Below the pieces are notes generated by a model that made no database searches, had not been told where the DNA came from, and saw only the letters and a program-made list of their open reading frames with translations. Source: Gnetum montanum (lineage: Eukaryota; Streptophyta; Gnetopsida; Gnetales; Gnetaceae). From it: 64,000 nt of DNA. How positions within the stretch are numbered: the first letter of the stretch is position 1; each line of letters starts with the position of its first letter. The position numbers were made by a program, and so were the translations under genes. The stretch is from contig MNCI01029357.1 in NCBI GenBank assembly GCA_015680685.1, positions 174,391-238,390 on the forward strand. Reading direction: 5' to 3'. This document shows, one piece after another, positions 20,701 through 30,910 of this stretch.

Positions 20701-22209
20701 TCACTCTATGTCTGAGTTTGATGAGATGATGGGAACGGCCGCTTCTCCATGTATGATGACTTCCCCGCCCCCGTAAGGCAGGTGAATTTCCTGATGCATG
20801 GGGGATGATACAGCTCTCAACTGGGCTAACCAGGGTCTTCCTAAGATGAGATTGAACCCCGGCATCTCGTCTACTACCAAGAAATCGGCGGATGTAGGGA
20901 ACTGGTCTCCCGCTATAAAGTCGAGGGTTATCGTGCCCTTGACTAATACGCGCGACCCGCTGAAGGATTTCAAACACGCGGTTGTCGTGGGTTTGATCGA
21001 GTCTGTTAGCCCCAATTGTTCGATGATTGGATATGGTACAACATTAGTGGCTGCCCCATCATCTACATGTATCCTATGTATCTTGAATTGGTTTATGTGT
21101 ATGGTTATAAACATAGGGGTCGTCGTCGCCTCACCTGTTATTTTATCTATTTTGATGCTCTGGTCGTGGAAGCTCAAGGGTTTGGGGCTAACCCTGTGAG
21201 GAGGGTACATTACAGCGTGGATTTCCGGTTCACTCGGAGGCAAGTCCTCACTTACCGGGATAGATGTTAACATGCGCACAAGGGCCTCGCGGTGAGTCTG
21301 GGAAGTTAGCACTAAATTATATAAGCTTAGAGAGGTGTTCTTTTGCTTTAGTGCCTGAGTGACCTGTGTTAGGACCGTCGCAAAATCTCTGCTGTCAGGA
21401 GAATTTTGGCTGAGAGGGACCGGGTCCATGGGACCTAAGAGCTTTATCTCGCGTTTTTGTGGTTTGTCGTTCTTGCAGATGTTAGGAGTTTCACGTGGTT
21501 CGTGTGTCCGAGAAGTTTTGCCGCTGCCATCCACGTTAGGTAGATCATCGGATGGTGCCATGGGCATGGAGCTAAGAGGTGTTGGTTTAGGTGGCCCCAT
21601 GGCTAGCCGTTGGCGTTCTCTCTCTACCCGCTCACGTGTGAGCTTGTCCGCCAGGCGTTCTCGTGTGTTACGTGGGGGTGGGTTTGGCCTCGGAACTTGA
21701 GTTTGCCCAGGGACCTTTACGACATATGGGGCAGGGCGGTATTGCGGATATGACTGGGCAGGGGTCTGTGCGGGCACCCGAACGACGTATGGAGTTGGTC
21801 TTAATGGAGATGGGACTTCTGCCATAGCAACAGCAGGTGGTACTCGGACCACAAAAGGGGTAGGCCTAGCGTAAGGCGTGGCATTCGCGGGATTTACAGG
21901 AGGGATGCGCACCATGTAAGGTTGTGGGCGTGTCGTCATGTTGGAGGCGGTTGTGGTCGAGGGCATTCGGACCACGTATGGCCGCTGCGGGGTGCGGGGT
22001 GTCTGGGGTGAGAGGGCGGACTCAACGGGAGGGATTTGAACAACAAACGGCTTGTTAAATGCTTCCTTATTTTCGGGGTGTATAGTGTTAATATGGGGCA
22101 CGTCGAGATCGTCATCACAGTAAATCGTGCTAATTGTATATGGAGCCTCCTTGGTGTTTAGGGGGTCTTGGTACACCCCCATGGTCAAATGTGATGCTGC
22201 CCTCATCAA
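20701..22209 (-). pseudogene. B1 repeat-bearing linker and aspartic protease
   Basis: 502 codons. Residues about 45-180 hold six copies of a short module with the core PYVVRVP (PFVVQIP, PYVVRMP, PYMVRIP, PFVVRVP, PYVVRVP, PYVVKVP), spaced about 22-28 residues and rich in Pro. A conserved helical block follows (LYNLVLTSQTHREALVRML). The retropepsin has HVDDGAATNVV with the active-site DDGA at 21052-21063, and FNLILGRPWLAQL in the second half. Its frame differs from gag by one base, so expression would need a frameshift within the overlap 22130-22209, as is common for gag-protease junctions. Cleaves the polyprotein in the particle. Confidence 0.85.
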
Positions 22210-22363
22210 TCATCCGCTGGATGTCTTGTTTCAAAGTGAAACAATAATCTGTCCCATGACCTGGTCTTTGGTGATAGTCGCAAAAGCGATCCATTCGGAA
22301 TCCTTTGGGTACAGGAGGCTCATCTGGCATTGCTAGGCTCGGATTCTGTACAAGTTGACAGAA
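22130..22363 (-). pseudogene. B1 gag zinc knuckle segment
   Basis: Same frame as gag, beyond an in-frame TGA at 22364-22366. Contains CDYHQRPGHGTDYC, a C-x2-H-x4-H-x4-C variant of the gag zinc knuckle in which the second Cys is His; this form is familiar in Tat-type gags. It overlaps the start of the protease frame by 80 bases. It would bind the element RNA. The TGA is explained by a CGA to TGA change. Confidence 0.8.
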
Positions 22364-24424
22364 TCAGTCGTGTCTTTGTATGGCCGCAAGGGATAATTGT
22401 TTGTGGCTCATCAACCCAGCCTTTAAGAGTTGATCAAAGTGTTGGGAAGGCTTCATTGGCAAAGGCGTATATTGAGAGGGTTCTTTCCTCTCGAAATTCC
22501 GTGTTCGGTTTGTCGGATTCTGTTGCAATGATGATTCCTGTGTGGCGGCTGGGGGCGGAGGGTGATAGTAATTAGTAGGTGGCACCGGTGGTTTTTGTTG
22601 TTGCGTCCCTGCTATGGCTGCTATAGTCGTTTTAGCCTTTTCCTTGTCTTTCTTAGTATGTTGATTCTTAAAGGCTGTGTAGGTTGGATTGTGGCTGTTT
22701 TGGGCAGCTTCTTCAATGTTCTTAATTTGCTTGAATGCCTGATTGAGATCTCGCACGTTGAGGTAATACAGTTTAGATTTAAAGAAGTCATTGACGGCTC
22801 CTTTTAAGATTGTGAGTAGGTAGAATGGTGAGATGGGTTCATGAAGCTCGTTCAGAGCTGAACTCCATCTTTGGATAAATTTTTGGACCGGTTCAAGAGG
22901 CCCCTGCTTGATCTTCATGAGGCTGTCTAACGTTGGCTCGGGTTTCAAGTTATACTTGAACCGGGTCACGAACTGGCGTATAAGGTCATCCAAAGCGCAG
23001 ATAGAGTTTCTGGGCAAGGCGCGGTACCAATCGAGTGCCCTTCCCGTAAGGGACATGGGGAATACCCGGAGGACCGCGTGGGGCCAAGCCTGGAGTAGTG
23101 CACATTCCAACCAGAATGTTATGAGATGAGCGTTAGGATCTATTTCTCCGTTGTACTTGGTTAAGGTGGGTAGGGGGACACCTTTAGGTAGAGTTAAAGG
23201 TGGGACAGAGGAGCTGATGGGGTCGTCATTGTAGAAATCTACCATTTTCATCTCCCCATCAGTTACGGTTTTGAGGCGCTTTACCTCGTCTGTCAATTCC
23301 TGTATCATTTTTTTGACTTCCGCCCAATCTTGAGCGCTTGGTGAAGCTCCCAGTTGGGGGTGCGAGGCTGCGTACCAGCTAGATTGCTGGGTCACAGGTT
23401 GAAAAGCCGAAGGCTGGGCGATCGGCTTTTGTGTCTGTGGGTAGTTAACGGCAGGTGGTAGTACCATGGGTATGTTGAAGGGAAATTGTTGATATTGTTG
23501 TTGTAACTGGGGTTGCACTGGGGGAACATTGATTTCCGGGACTGTATGGGGCGGTACCTGGTAAGAAGTTTGTTGTGACATCGCACCCATCATTGGCCAC
23601 GGTCCAGCTGTGTTGTATGACGAGGCTCCGTGTTGTGTTACAGTGGTTGAGGGAGGTGCATGCGATTGAGGGTGCGGGATGTAATGTGCAGCGGTGGACG
23701 CGGGCATAAAATGTGGCATTCCTATGGTCTGGGATGGGAATGTCACTCCCGTGTTACTGTGAGGGGGTGGTGCCTATGAGGATGAACCTGCAGCAGTGGC
23801 CGGGGTGATGACAAAGGGGAATGTATTGGGTAGATGGTCATTTTGGGGAGGAATATGGATTAACGCTGACGTTTCCTGCAACAGTCTGTGGGTCTGGATA
23901 GACCTAGGGGGTTGGAGAGGCATGGCCTCCCCTGCATCTGGGTGGAAAGCAGGATTGAGGTTGTTACGTGGGCTAACGGTATGATAGGAGTCTTCGTGCT
24001 CCGATTGGGCGGTGAATTCATCCTCTTCGTCCGGTCGGGGATACGCCAGAGTCTGATCTAATGATTGGCTCCTATGCAAAAGGAGCTGCGTAAAGAGCTC
24101 CGAAAATTGTTCTGGGACGGGGATTATGTCAGATGGGGAGGGGATGAACTCGTGTCCTCCTCTATAAAAGAGCTCGAATTGTTTCTTTATCTCCATTTCA
24201 GCCTGATCTACCGCCAAGCCGGCTTGTATCTTAATGCAGATAAAGTTGTATTGATCTTGGGTTATAAGGTTGGCAGCTGGGTCTCTCCCTTGTAACCTCA
24301 AGGACCGACGGGGCCCCACTGTGGATGGCCCTCCTGTATGTGGTGCGATAGATTGCTGGGCAACCATGGCGTCTAAGGTGTTAACGTCTTGGGTAGTGGT
24401 AGCGGTGATGTTGATAGGATTCAT
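22364..24424 (-). pseudogene. B1 gag
   Basis: 687 codons from ATG at 24424, interrupted by one in-frame TAG near 23772 (216 codons before, 460 after the next ATG). The N-terminal part is polar (MNPINITATTTQDVNTLDAM). The middle is Pro/Gln-rich. The capsid-like core reads ALDWYRALPRNSICALDDL, VTRFKYNLKPEPTLDSLMKI and further helices, fitting the Retrotrans_gag family. A basic stretch follows (KKDKEKAKTT). The zinc knuckle lies after a second stop (22130-22363). Gag builds the particle and packages RNA. With one TAG and one TGA, both derivable from C to T changes, full gag needs readthrough. Confidence 0.88.
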
Positions 24425-24753
24425 GATTATAGGAGATTTGAGTGTGTGGAATTGATATGGATAACAGTGTATGCGGTGGGGCAGACGAGTCTACAGGCTA
24501 AGTGTCCGGCGTAAACGCTGGCGTAAGCGTGCAGCGTACACGCTAGGGTTTGCAGCGTAGACGCTAGCGTAAGCGTGCAGCGTACACGCTAGGGTTTGCA
24601 GCGTAGACGCTAGCGTAAGCGTGTAGCGTATACGCTAGGGTTTGTGTGCAGCGTAAACACCAGAGTTGACAGCGTAAACGCTGAGTCTGGTTTAAAAACG
24701 GCAGCGAGGATGCTGATCAGCGTGAACACTGAAGTACAATTCGTTTTAGCGAA
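24425..24753 (-). repeat. B1 5' leader with 46-bp repeats
   Basis: Untranslated leader between primer site and gag. Positions 24507-24690 hold about three 46-bp units built from GCGTACACGCTAGGGTTT and GCGTAGACGCTAGCGTAA. No frame of interest. Confidence 0.75.
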
Positions 24754-24773
24754 GGGCCCTCCTTCTAGCGCCA
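24754..24773 (-). other. B1 primer binding site
   Basis: Minus strand reads TGGCGCTAGAAGGAGGGCCC five bases after the LTR end, the expected place and opening (TGG) for a tRNA primer. I do not assign the tRNA from memory. Confidence 0.7.
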
Positions 24774-25596
24774 AAAACTGTGCTGACCGAAATCGTCGGT
24801 GCGGGGCTGGAATGTAACGAGCACCGGCAGAGATGCGGACAAGCACAGTTGACCCTGCCTCCCCTTGAGGGCAAGCTGGAAAGGACGAAGGCAGAGTGCC
24901 TTAGATGGTCCGCACGCGGATCAAACAAGGACTTCCCCGAGCACCGTCGAAGCGTTATACGTTGGGTTATACGTAAACAGGGCGTAAACAATAAAACAGA
25001 CGTGCACGACGTAAGCGTAACGGGCGTAAACGGAATGGGGCGTGAACAGCGTGAACAGAAATGAACACAACGTGAGCGTACGGGCGTGACAGCATAAATA
25101 GCGTGAATGGATAGGGCGTAAACAGGCAGACGGCGTGAACAGTGGGCGTACCCGGACGAAGATGGAGCGGAAGCGGGCGCGAACGGAGGGTGGGCCAAAT
25201 TGACGTAAAACTAAAAAAGAACCCACAGCGAGCGTAAACAGTAGTCGTGTTCGGTCACGAACCGAGCGCGGAGCGCGAATGTAAACAGAAGTAAACGACG
25301 CACGGGCCAAATAAACGTAAAACTGCAAAAGAACTGGACAACAAATGTAAACAATAAATTATAAAGTTAAAGTTTTGTGCACCGGTCTAACGCAGTTGTG
25401 TGGGACACAAGGCGGACGTAAAGCCCTGGTGGACGGAAGAATGCAACTGGCGGACACGGTGGACGGTGCACGGATTGTTCTTGGCATGCAGGGTTTCCGG
25501 CGTAAGCGTGAGCGTATGAGGGTTTCAGCAGCGTAATTGCTCTCGGTCGGCTTTCTGGTAAATTTCTCCCGGGGCCAGTAAATGTGGAAAAATGGG

Positions 25597-25606
25597 CTAT
25601 TTATAG
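25597..25606 (-). promoter_or_regulatory. B1 TATA box in 5' LTR
   Basis: CTATAAATAG on the minus strand, facing gag; repeated at 9364-9373 in the 3' LTR. The 13-bp palindromic repeats lie 90-520 bases upstream of it, where enhancer sequences would be expected. Confidence 0.75.
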
Positions 25607-25683
25607 GGGTAGGGTTACTGGGAAAAGCGGACGGGGGGGACACGTGGCGTATAGACTGGGCGTTACAATTTGGAAATATGATA

Positions 25684-26115
25684 TACGCCGGGCGTATATC
25701 TTATACAACAGGCCGGCGTATACGCTGGGGCGTATACACTAGGCGTACATGCTGGGCGTGAACGCTGGGCGTGCACGCTGGGCGTGCACGCTGAAGGATG
25801 TCCACTTGCTTCAATCCTTGCTCTTCGGTGTAATCTTGATGTTGCCATTGGAAATCTTGTCGTCGAGCGTGTGCCTCTTCCGTACCCGGGCGTGTATACT
25901 GAAGAGCTGGGCATAGACGCTGGACGAGAACGCTGGGCATACACGCTGGACGTGCACGCTGGACATGCACGCTGGGCGTGAACGCTGGACATGCACGCGC
26001 GGCGTACACGCAGGACATGCACGCAGGGCGTACACGCTGGGCGTGAACGCTGGACATGCACGCAGGGCGTACACGCTGGGCGTACATGCTGGGCGTACAC
26101 GCTGGACATGCACGC
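25684..26115. repeat. 13-bp palindromic repeat array in B1 5' LTR U3
   Basis: Same repeat as in the 3' LTR, in two blocks (25684-25796 and 25914-26115) with unit CTGGGCGTACACG and variants. More units than the left LTR, showing copy-number change after or during insertion. Confidence 0.9.
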
Positions 26116-26149
26116 TGGCACAACACTTAACGAGTTTTGTGGTGTTTCA

Positions 26150-26154
26150 ACGAT
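26150..26154. repeat. Target site duplication of B1, right copy
   Basis: ACGAT, identical to 8541-8545. On the minus strand it encodes part of the His-Ile-Val codons of A1 gag. Confidence 0.95.
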
Positions 26155-26604
26155 GTGGCAAAGTTGATCCCGCTTAGCATACCCATGGCCTGGGCAATGA
26201 TATAGCAGTGTATAGTAATGGGCCATGGTAGCATCGAAGGGTTCATAAGAACCTTGTTTCCAGCCTTGGATCTGCTTACACAAGTTGGACACTCTAGAGT
26301 ACGTATGATATTTGTTGTTGAACAGTTCAAGCATCGTACTCCACCACCTAATGGTTTCCGGTTCTAAGGACCAGTACCAGCTCTCTGCTTCTTTAGTGAG
26401 TGTCCTTGAGAACAACTTAAGCTTCTTCCACTCATTATCGATATTTTTCAAGGCATAGGCATCATGGAATGCCTGTAAATGATGTTGAGGATCAGCGTTG
26501 TATCCCCCTTCAAAACGTGGGATATTATTTATGTCCAAACACTTGATCTTGCTGTCTTTTAAGTGCCTTGTGGGGATCCTAACTGCCTCTGTGATATCGA
26601 GCAT
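26155..26604 (-). pseudogene. A1 gag core, cut by B1
   Basis: 150 codons of the capsid-like core: IPRFEGGYNADPQHHLQAFH, then LKLFSRTLTKEAESWYWSL and ELFNNKYHTYSRVSNLCKQI, fitting the Retrotrans_gag family. The reading ends at KRDQLCHI, where B1 begins, and resumes at 8545 in the same frame. The apparent extension of the frame into the B1 LTR is a chimeric by-product. The upstream N-terminal block (26758-27360) is in the same frame. Confidence 0.9.
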
Positions 26605-26757
26605 GCTTCAGGTTGCGAGTAAGGGTTCTTCATGATCATCTCTGTCATGACGTTTGTGATGTCTTTGTGGTGGTTCCCTACTCTCCCTACGTCCTTGCCC
26701 TTGTCCTAACTCCTCTCGACCTTCCTGTTGAGGTCTTTCATCTTCTCTTCGGCTACT

Positions 26758-27360
26758 TCAGCCCCGATCATTATAACGATCTAAGTGTCTGTCCTTAGTG
26801 TGAGTGGTTGTTCCTGTCGTGAACAGTTGGTGTTCACGGGGATCAGAGCCCATAGCATGTATAGTTGATCGAAGGCCCTGATGCCTAACCTCTTCACCAT
26901 TTTGAGGAGGAGGAACATCGTTTTCTAAGAAACCCATTGTGAGGGGTTCCTTGTCTCCTATTTCACTAAGGACATGGGGGACCTTGCCCTTCAATAATGA
27001 ATGTTGGCTCTTCTGCCTTTCATCCTGAATATGTTGGGCATCTGTTTGTTGATAATCCCTTGTGTCAAAGTTATCCAGAACATATTCCGCGAATAGTTCT
27101 TGCATGACAATATCTGCTAAAGCACGAAAAAGCATGTTAGGGACTGATCGATCTAGGGGTAACACAATGTTACCTTGCAAATCTCTCCACCACAGTTTTT
27201 TGTCTTGATGGAGAATAAAAGTAAAATCAGGCACATACTCATTAGGATGAGTATATGTCACTGTAGATTGTTTAGGACATGGCTGGTCTAGGTTATGTGT
27301 ATGTCGCTGACTGTCTTCCATGTTATCCTTAGGTGAGTTAACCTTATGAGAAGAAGCCAT
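26758..27360 (-). pseudogene. A1 gag N-terminal part
   Basis: 200 codons from MASSHKVNSPKDN to a TGA at 26758. Polar, with a hydrophobic/charged block (FTFILHQDKKLWWRDLQGN) and no known domain. It is the first frame after the primer site, 124 bases downstream, and is in phase with the gag core, so the stop is the only break. Likely the N-terminal region of gag. Confidence 0.78.
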
Positions 27361-27483
27361 TTTATTGGTGTGCTATTCACCATTATATATGTTCTTGTTT
27401 AACTTAATTAACCCAAAGGTTCGTTAAGGCTCACAACGATGTGAAAGATTTACTAATGTTCTAATTGGCGTACAAACACTTAG

Positions 27484-27501
27484 TCCCCGGCAACTGCGCC
27501 A
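27484..27501 (-). other. A1 primer binding site (tRNA-Asp type)
   Basis: Minus strand TGGCGCAGTTGCCGGGGA begins one base after the LTR edge. It differs by one base from the complement of the plant tRNA-Asp 3' end as I know it (TGGCGCCGTTGCCGGGGA), the usual Athila primer. Confidence 0.82.
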
Positions 27502-27502
27502 A

Positions 27503-28428
27503 TGATGAGTGGCGAGGTACCCCTACACTCAACCATACGAAACGAGCGTAGCATGCACGATCCGGTCAAACTCTACAGACTAAATGCCTTAACGCCACAA
27601 GGAACACTTGGGGTTAATCGTTCGTTGTCTTCCCAGGCTTGCTTGTATGTGTCACGGTGTATGGTTAAGCAAGTCTGAGGTATATGATTTTTTTGGTATT
27701 TTTCGGTTTATCTCCTATGCTAAATGGTGAAGGGTTGAGAAACTAAACTAACTCTAACTACAGCACTAAGTCCTAGCGTCAGCATCCGTTCCCACTTGCC
27801 GTACACACCCTGAACTGTGCAACTATGGCTACCAAACGCTAATCGTTACTGGGATTACCACACGTAACGCACGTGCTCGAAGAGGTCATACTGAGGCACC
27901 TAACTAGCCTAAGTGTGACAAGTAGCTGATTCCTTGACTAGCCATACACATCTATAGTTGCTCGTAATCAAGTTGTACTTGTCCCACATTCTAGGAGGTA
28001 AGGGTGAGAGAATCTAATCGCGATGAGTAGCCGATTCCTTGGCTAGCTGTACATGTTCGTCAACTCTCGTAACCAATTCGTACTCATGCTGCGTTACTAG
28101 GAAAGTAATAAATAACATTAATTAAACCTATCCATGCACTGCAATATTTATCTACAAAGCTCTTCTTTATTTCCATACACAACTTGCATTCAGGTACAAA
28201 GCTGCTCGAATAAAGAACCGTTCACTTGGGGGACTCCTACTATGGGCACATGAAAAATATTCTATCTCTGGGGTGATCAATCCGCTAGAGATTCGCTACT
28301 TTACGTCTAGGATGTGTAATGAGGGGAGTGCCACCTCTTATTTATAGATTTGGTGGCGGACCACGATATCGCGTACACGATATCGCGGTGGCCGCGATAT
28401 CGTGGCTTGTGCATATCACGTCTCATCA
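27503..28428 (-). repeat. A1 5' LTR
   Basis: 926 bp, TGATGAG...CTCATCA. TATA-like CTATAAATAA at 28338-28347 on the minus strand; palindromic GATATCGC sequences at 28365-28420. Clearly diverged from the 3' LTR (767-1727), so A1 is much older than B1. Confidence 0.93.
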
Positions 28429-28433
28429 GGATC

Positions 28434-28855
28434 ATTTTGAAACTTGTTTTGATTGTCCTTGTACTTGTAGGAGTCCTATGCTACCTCAGTGAACCTATGG
28501 CCAATGTCCCTCCTCCCCATGCATGTGTGGGATAGTAGGTGGTCTAGTTCTAAGAGGGAGCATGAGACTTCCTAGAATTCTTCCTCCGCCATTTTAGAAT
28601 GATTGTGTGGTCACACCTATCGGCCAAGACATCTACTATACTTGTAGAGACATTGTTGCCTAGGGAAAATCGAGGCATTATAAAGTTTTTGGTTGATTGG
28701 TCAATCAGGGGCGAATGGGCAGGAAGCTTCAACCAGCATCCAAGAGGCTTAAGGCACTTAAGTTGGATTTGGGACATGCCTGAGTACAAATGCTATCATT
28801 TATACAACATGCTATTCATTGCCCATCACATGGGCACTTGCTTTTAAAACCCACT
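28434..28855 (+). pseudogene. B2 antisense gene: HAD/FCP1-like exon remnant
   Basis: Reading MIVWSHLSAKTSTILVETLL and LSWIWDMPEYKCYHLYNMLF at 28596-28847 parallels the B1 exon at 16310-16560 (VVVWSHLGEDAARSIIEAML). The DD motif position reads FIAHH, so it too lacks the catalytic acids. The upstream part to 28434 is recognisable but broken. Confidence 0.65.
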
Positions 28856-28989
28856 TGCCCATTACTATGTTGATGGGTAATTCCTATGAATGTATTTTAA
28901 TGTATTTTATGATTTGTATTACGCTAGATAGAGATGCTTACAATATTCTTGTATGTTACGATGTTTTACATTGATGAAGGTAATCTTCA

Positions 28990-29240
28990 CGATAATATGG
29001 ATGCACGGGCAGTGGCCTAGATGGCTCTGTAAGAGTTCTCTTCCATCAAGAACGTGCATGTCAGTGTTATAGAACAACTTGTATTTGACTTCAAAACCTA
29101 TCCAACTAGGTATTCCAAATTCTATGGGAAGTATAAAGAAGTTGACTGGTTGGATAGCGAGTGGGCATCACACCGATTGATTACCATCAAAGATGTTTTG
29201 GTGGAACTTCATCATTTCCTATGCCATTCAAACCTAGTAT
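28990..29240 (+). pseudogene. B2 antisense gene: exon 3 remnant
   Basis: The frame YSKFYGKYKEVDWLDSEW at about 29107-29165 corresponds in place and pattern to the B1 stretch FPKKFSKAFAQCAARGWLHADW (16810-16880). In-frame stops occur on the left. No PMD-like exon follows: between 29260 and 29480 there is only short AT-rich sequence. Confidence 0.5.
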
Positions 29241-29489
29241 GTTAAATCATGGATTTATTATTTTTTGTTCAAGTGATGATCTACTTTTATTTTTATTTTT
29301 GTTAACAACCCCCCTTTTTTGTCACTATGCCTAACATTCTTCAATACATGGCAGCCTCCTGTCTCAAGTGTAACTCTTGGCAAGTCATTGAGGTTGATGC
29401 CATGCCTGAACGTCTGTCAAAGGTGATTGAGGTACCTCATCACATTTATGATGAAGTAAGTAAATGTGCATTTTACTCAGCACGCTCCT

Positions 29490-30120
29490 TATGGTAGTGT
29501 AGGCATGTGAACAAAGACCTCTGGAAGAGGGTATAGAAACTCGAGAAAGAGAAGACTAATCTAACCATAGAGGTGGAGGATCTTCAATCTAGGAATGAGT
29601 TTCTGTTGGCCCACGACACCCATGATGGAAGTTGGCATGTGATTGTGATTAACTATGCTAGATACTAAACAATCATATGGAACAATAACAAGGTTAGTCA
29701 TGAAATTATTGAACAACACATGTAGATGGACCTCCTAGCATAGAAGAACCAAGACTGGAAAGAATACAGTGCAAAGTTTTATGAATGGGGACAGGCACAG
29801 AAGAACCATAAGCATATGGATAAGATGAAAAGTGCCATCTATTGTAATAGTATTGGGATGCTACTATTGAATCATGTACCCTCAAGCTATTTCTTGACAT
29901 CATTGGTGCTTCTGATGCTTATGAGAGGTTCATGCAATAGGTGATGGTAATTGAGCCTCCTGAAATGGAGGTGACCCTACCTACCGAGGAGACCACCATC
30001 GCCACCTTTTTCCGAAGACCACCCAGATGGACAACCGTGGAAAAGGGGAAGGTTGCAACAAGCACTGATTTAGGAGAGGGGAATTGGGGCAACCTCACTG
30101 AGGAGGAGATCTTGTGATTT
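29490..30120 (+). pseudogene. B2 antisense gene: coiled-coil exon remnant
   Basis: Reads KLEKEKTNLTIEVEDLQSRN, then NQDWKEYSAKFYEWGQAQKN followed by HKH, matching the B1 exon 7 motif QDWK...WGQ..KNHKH with in-frame stops between. The 29940-30117 part parallels the B1 segment before the last intron (TEEEIL against PEEEIL). Confidence 0.7.
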
Positions 30121-30261
30121 CTCACCCTCGGCATGGATCAGACACCCCCCAAAATGGATGTGGGGCCATCTTGGGTTAATCACCATTTTTTATGTTATGA
30201 TTTATTTTGTAAAAGCCTTTCTTGTAGTTTGACTCACTATTTTATTTTCTTCTTTATGCAG

Positions 30262-30324
30262 AATATGAATGAAGATGCAAGACCTAGTGGGACTGAAGAC
30301 GATGATGGAAATGAAGACCCATAG
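30262..30324 (+). pseudogene. B2 antisense gene: last exon remnant
   Basis: Preceded by TTCTTTATGCAG, encodes NMNEDARPSGTEDDDGNEDP and ends with TAG. Same place, acidic character and splice acceptor as B1 exon 8. Confidence 0.65.
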
Positions 30325-30529
30325 GGTAATGACCGAAAATTTTATTTCTTTCTTTGAAATTTGGTTAATTTGTAAACATTATTGATTAACATTGAGCAAA
30401 AAATGAATTTGAAATGATCTATTTCATTTTGGTTGATGTGTTTCATTTATTTTTATTATTCTTGTGTTTTGTTTTTGTTATTTCTTTGAGGTAGTAAAGT
30501 AGCCATTTTTAGCTTTTAGTGGGTCATGA

Positions 30530-30730
30530 AAAGTAGTTTAAGGCCATTCCAGGCTATGGCTAGTTTTAGGCCATCTTCGGCCACCACTAGTTTTAGGCCA
30601 TTTTAGGCCTTCGCTAGTTTTAGGAAATTTTGGGCCTCTGCTAGTTTTATGCAATTTCAGGCCTATGCTACTTTTAGGCCATTCCAGGCCTCATGTAAGG
30701 TGATAAAACAATTTCCAGTTTTAGGCCTCA
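30530..30730 (+). repeat. AGTTTTAGGCC repeats of B2
   Basis: Seven or so degenerate copies of AGTTTTAGGCCATTTTAGGCC, equivalent in position to B1 19970-20360, between the antisense gene and protease. Confidence 0.8.
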
Positions 30731-30910
30731 ATGGGCCATTTAGTGATGCAAATAGTGGACATAATGTAAATAATGTAAATAATGAAGATGCTAGTATAAA
30801 CAATGAATACAAAGCAAACAATGTAAATAGTGACTGTGACATTGATGCAAGCAGTGATCAAGGTGCAAGTAGTGGAGTAATTACGCTAATGCAAACAATG
30901 ATCATTCTTG

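Larger units (their letters stand above)
8546..26149 (-). mobile_element. Element B1: Tat/Ogre-like Ty3/gypsy retrotransposon with an antisense gene
   Basis: 17.6 kb, flanked by a perfect ACGAT duplication. LTRs are 8546-9863 and 24779-26149 (TGTGCTGACC...GTGTTTCA). Minus-strand order is 5' LTR, primer site, leader, gag, zinc knuckle, protease, a large middle region, RT, RNase H, archaeal-type RNase H, integrase, purine tract, 3' LTR. A second RNase H is the hallmark of the Tat/Ogre group. The middle region carries a spliced gene on the opposite strand (15399-19743). The two LTRs differ at about 5 of the first 150 positions, so insertion is fairly recent, yet gag and pol have several premature stops. 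It interrupts the gag gene of A1. Confidence 0.95.
24779..26149 (-). repeat. B1 5' LTR
   Basis: 1371 bp, TGTGCTGACC...GTGTTTCA. Near-identical to 8546-9863. Differences in the first 150 bp are mostly G/A or C/A and several lie at CpG. U3 repeats are longer here (25690-26115). Confidence 0.95.
767..28428 (-). mobile_element. Element A1: Athila-like Ty3/gypsy retrotransposon, interrupted by B1
   Basis: Bounded by LTRs at 767-1727 and 27503-28428, each starting TGATGAG and ending CTCATCA as seen on the plus strand, a perfect 7-bp terminal inverted repeat. A purine tract (1728-1738) and a tRNA-Asp-type primer site (27484-27501) lie inside the LTRs and fix a right-to-left reading direction. Gag and protease share one frame and pol uses another, all broken by in-frame stops. 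RT wording (EGIVLGHK-type sequence after the palm) and the primer site fit the Athila lineage. The flanking duplication GGGTC/GGATC has one mismatch. The internal part is 8 kb once the 17.6-kb B1 insertion is removed. Confidence 0.88.

Noticed and set aside
25663-26604. 313-codon frame combining gag with an LTR-derived tail
   Set aside because: Only 26155-26604 is gag. The remainder is B1 LTR sequence.
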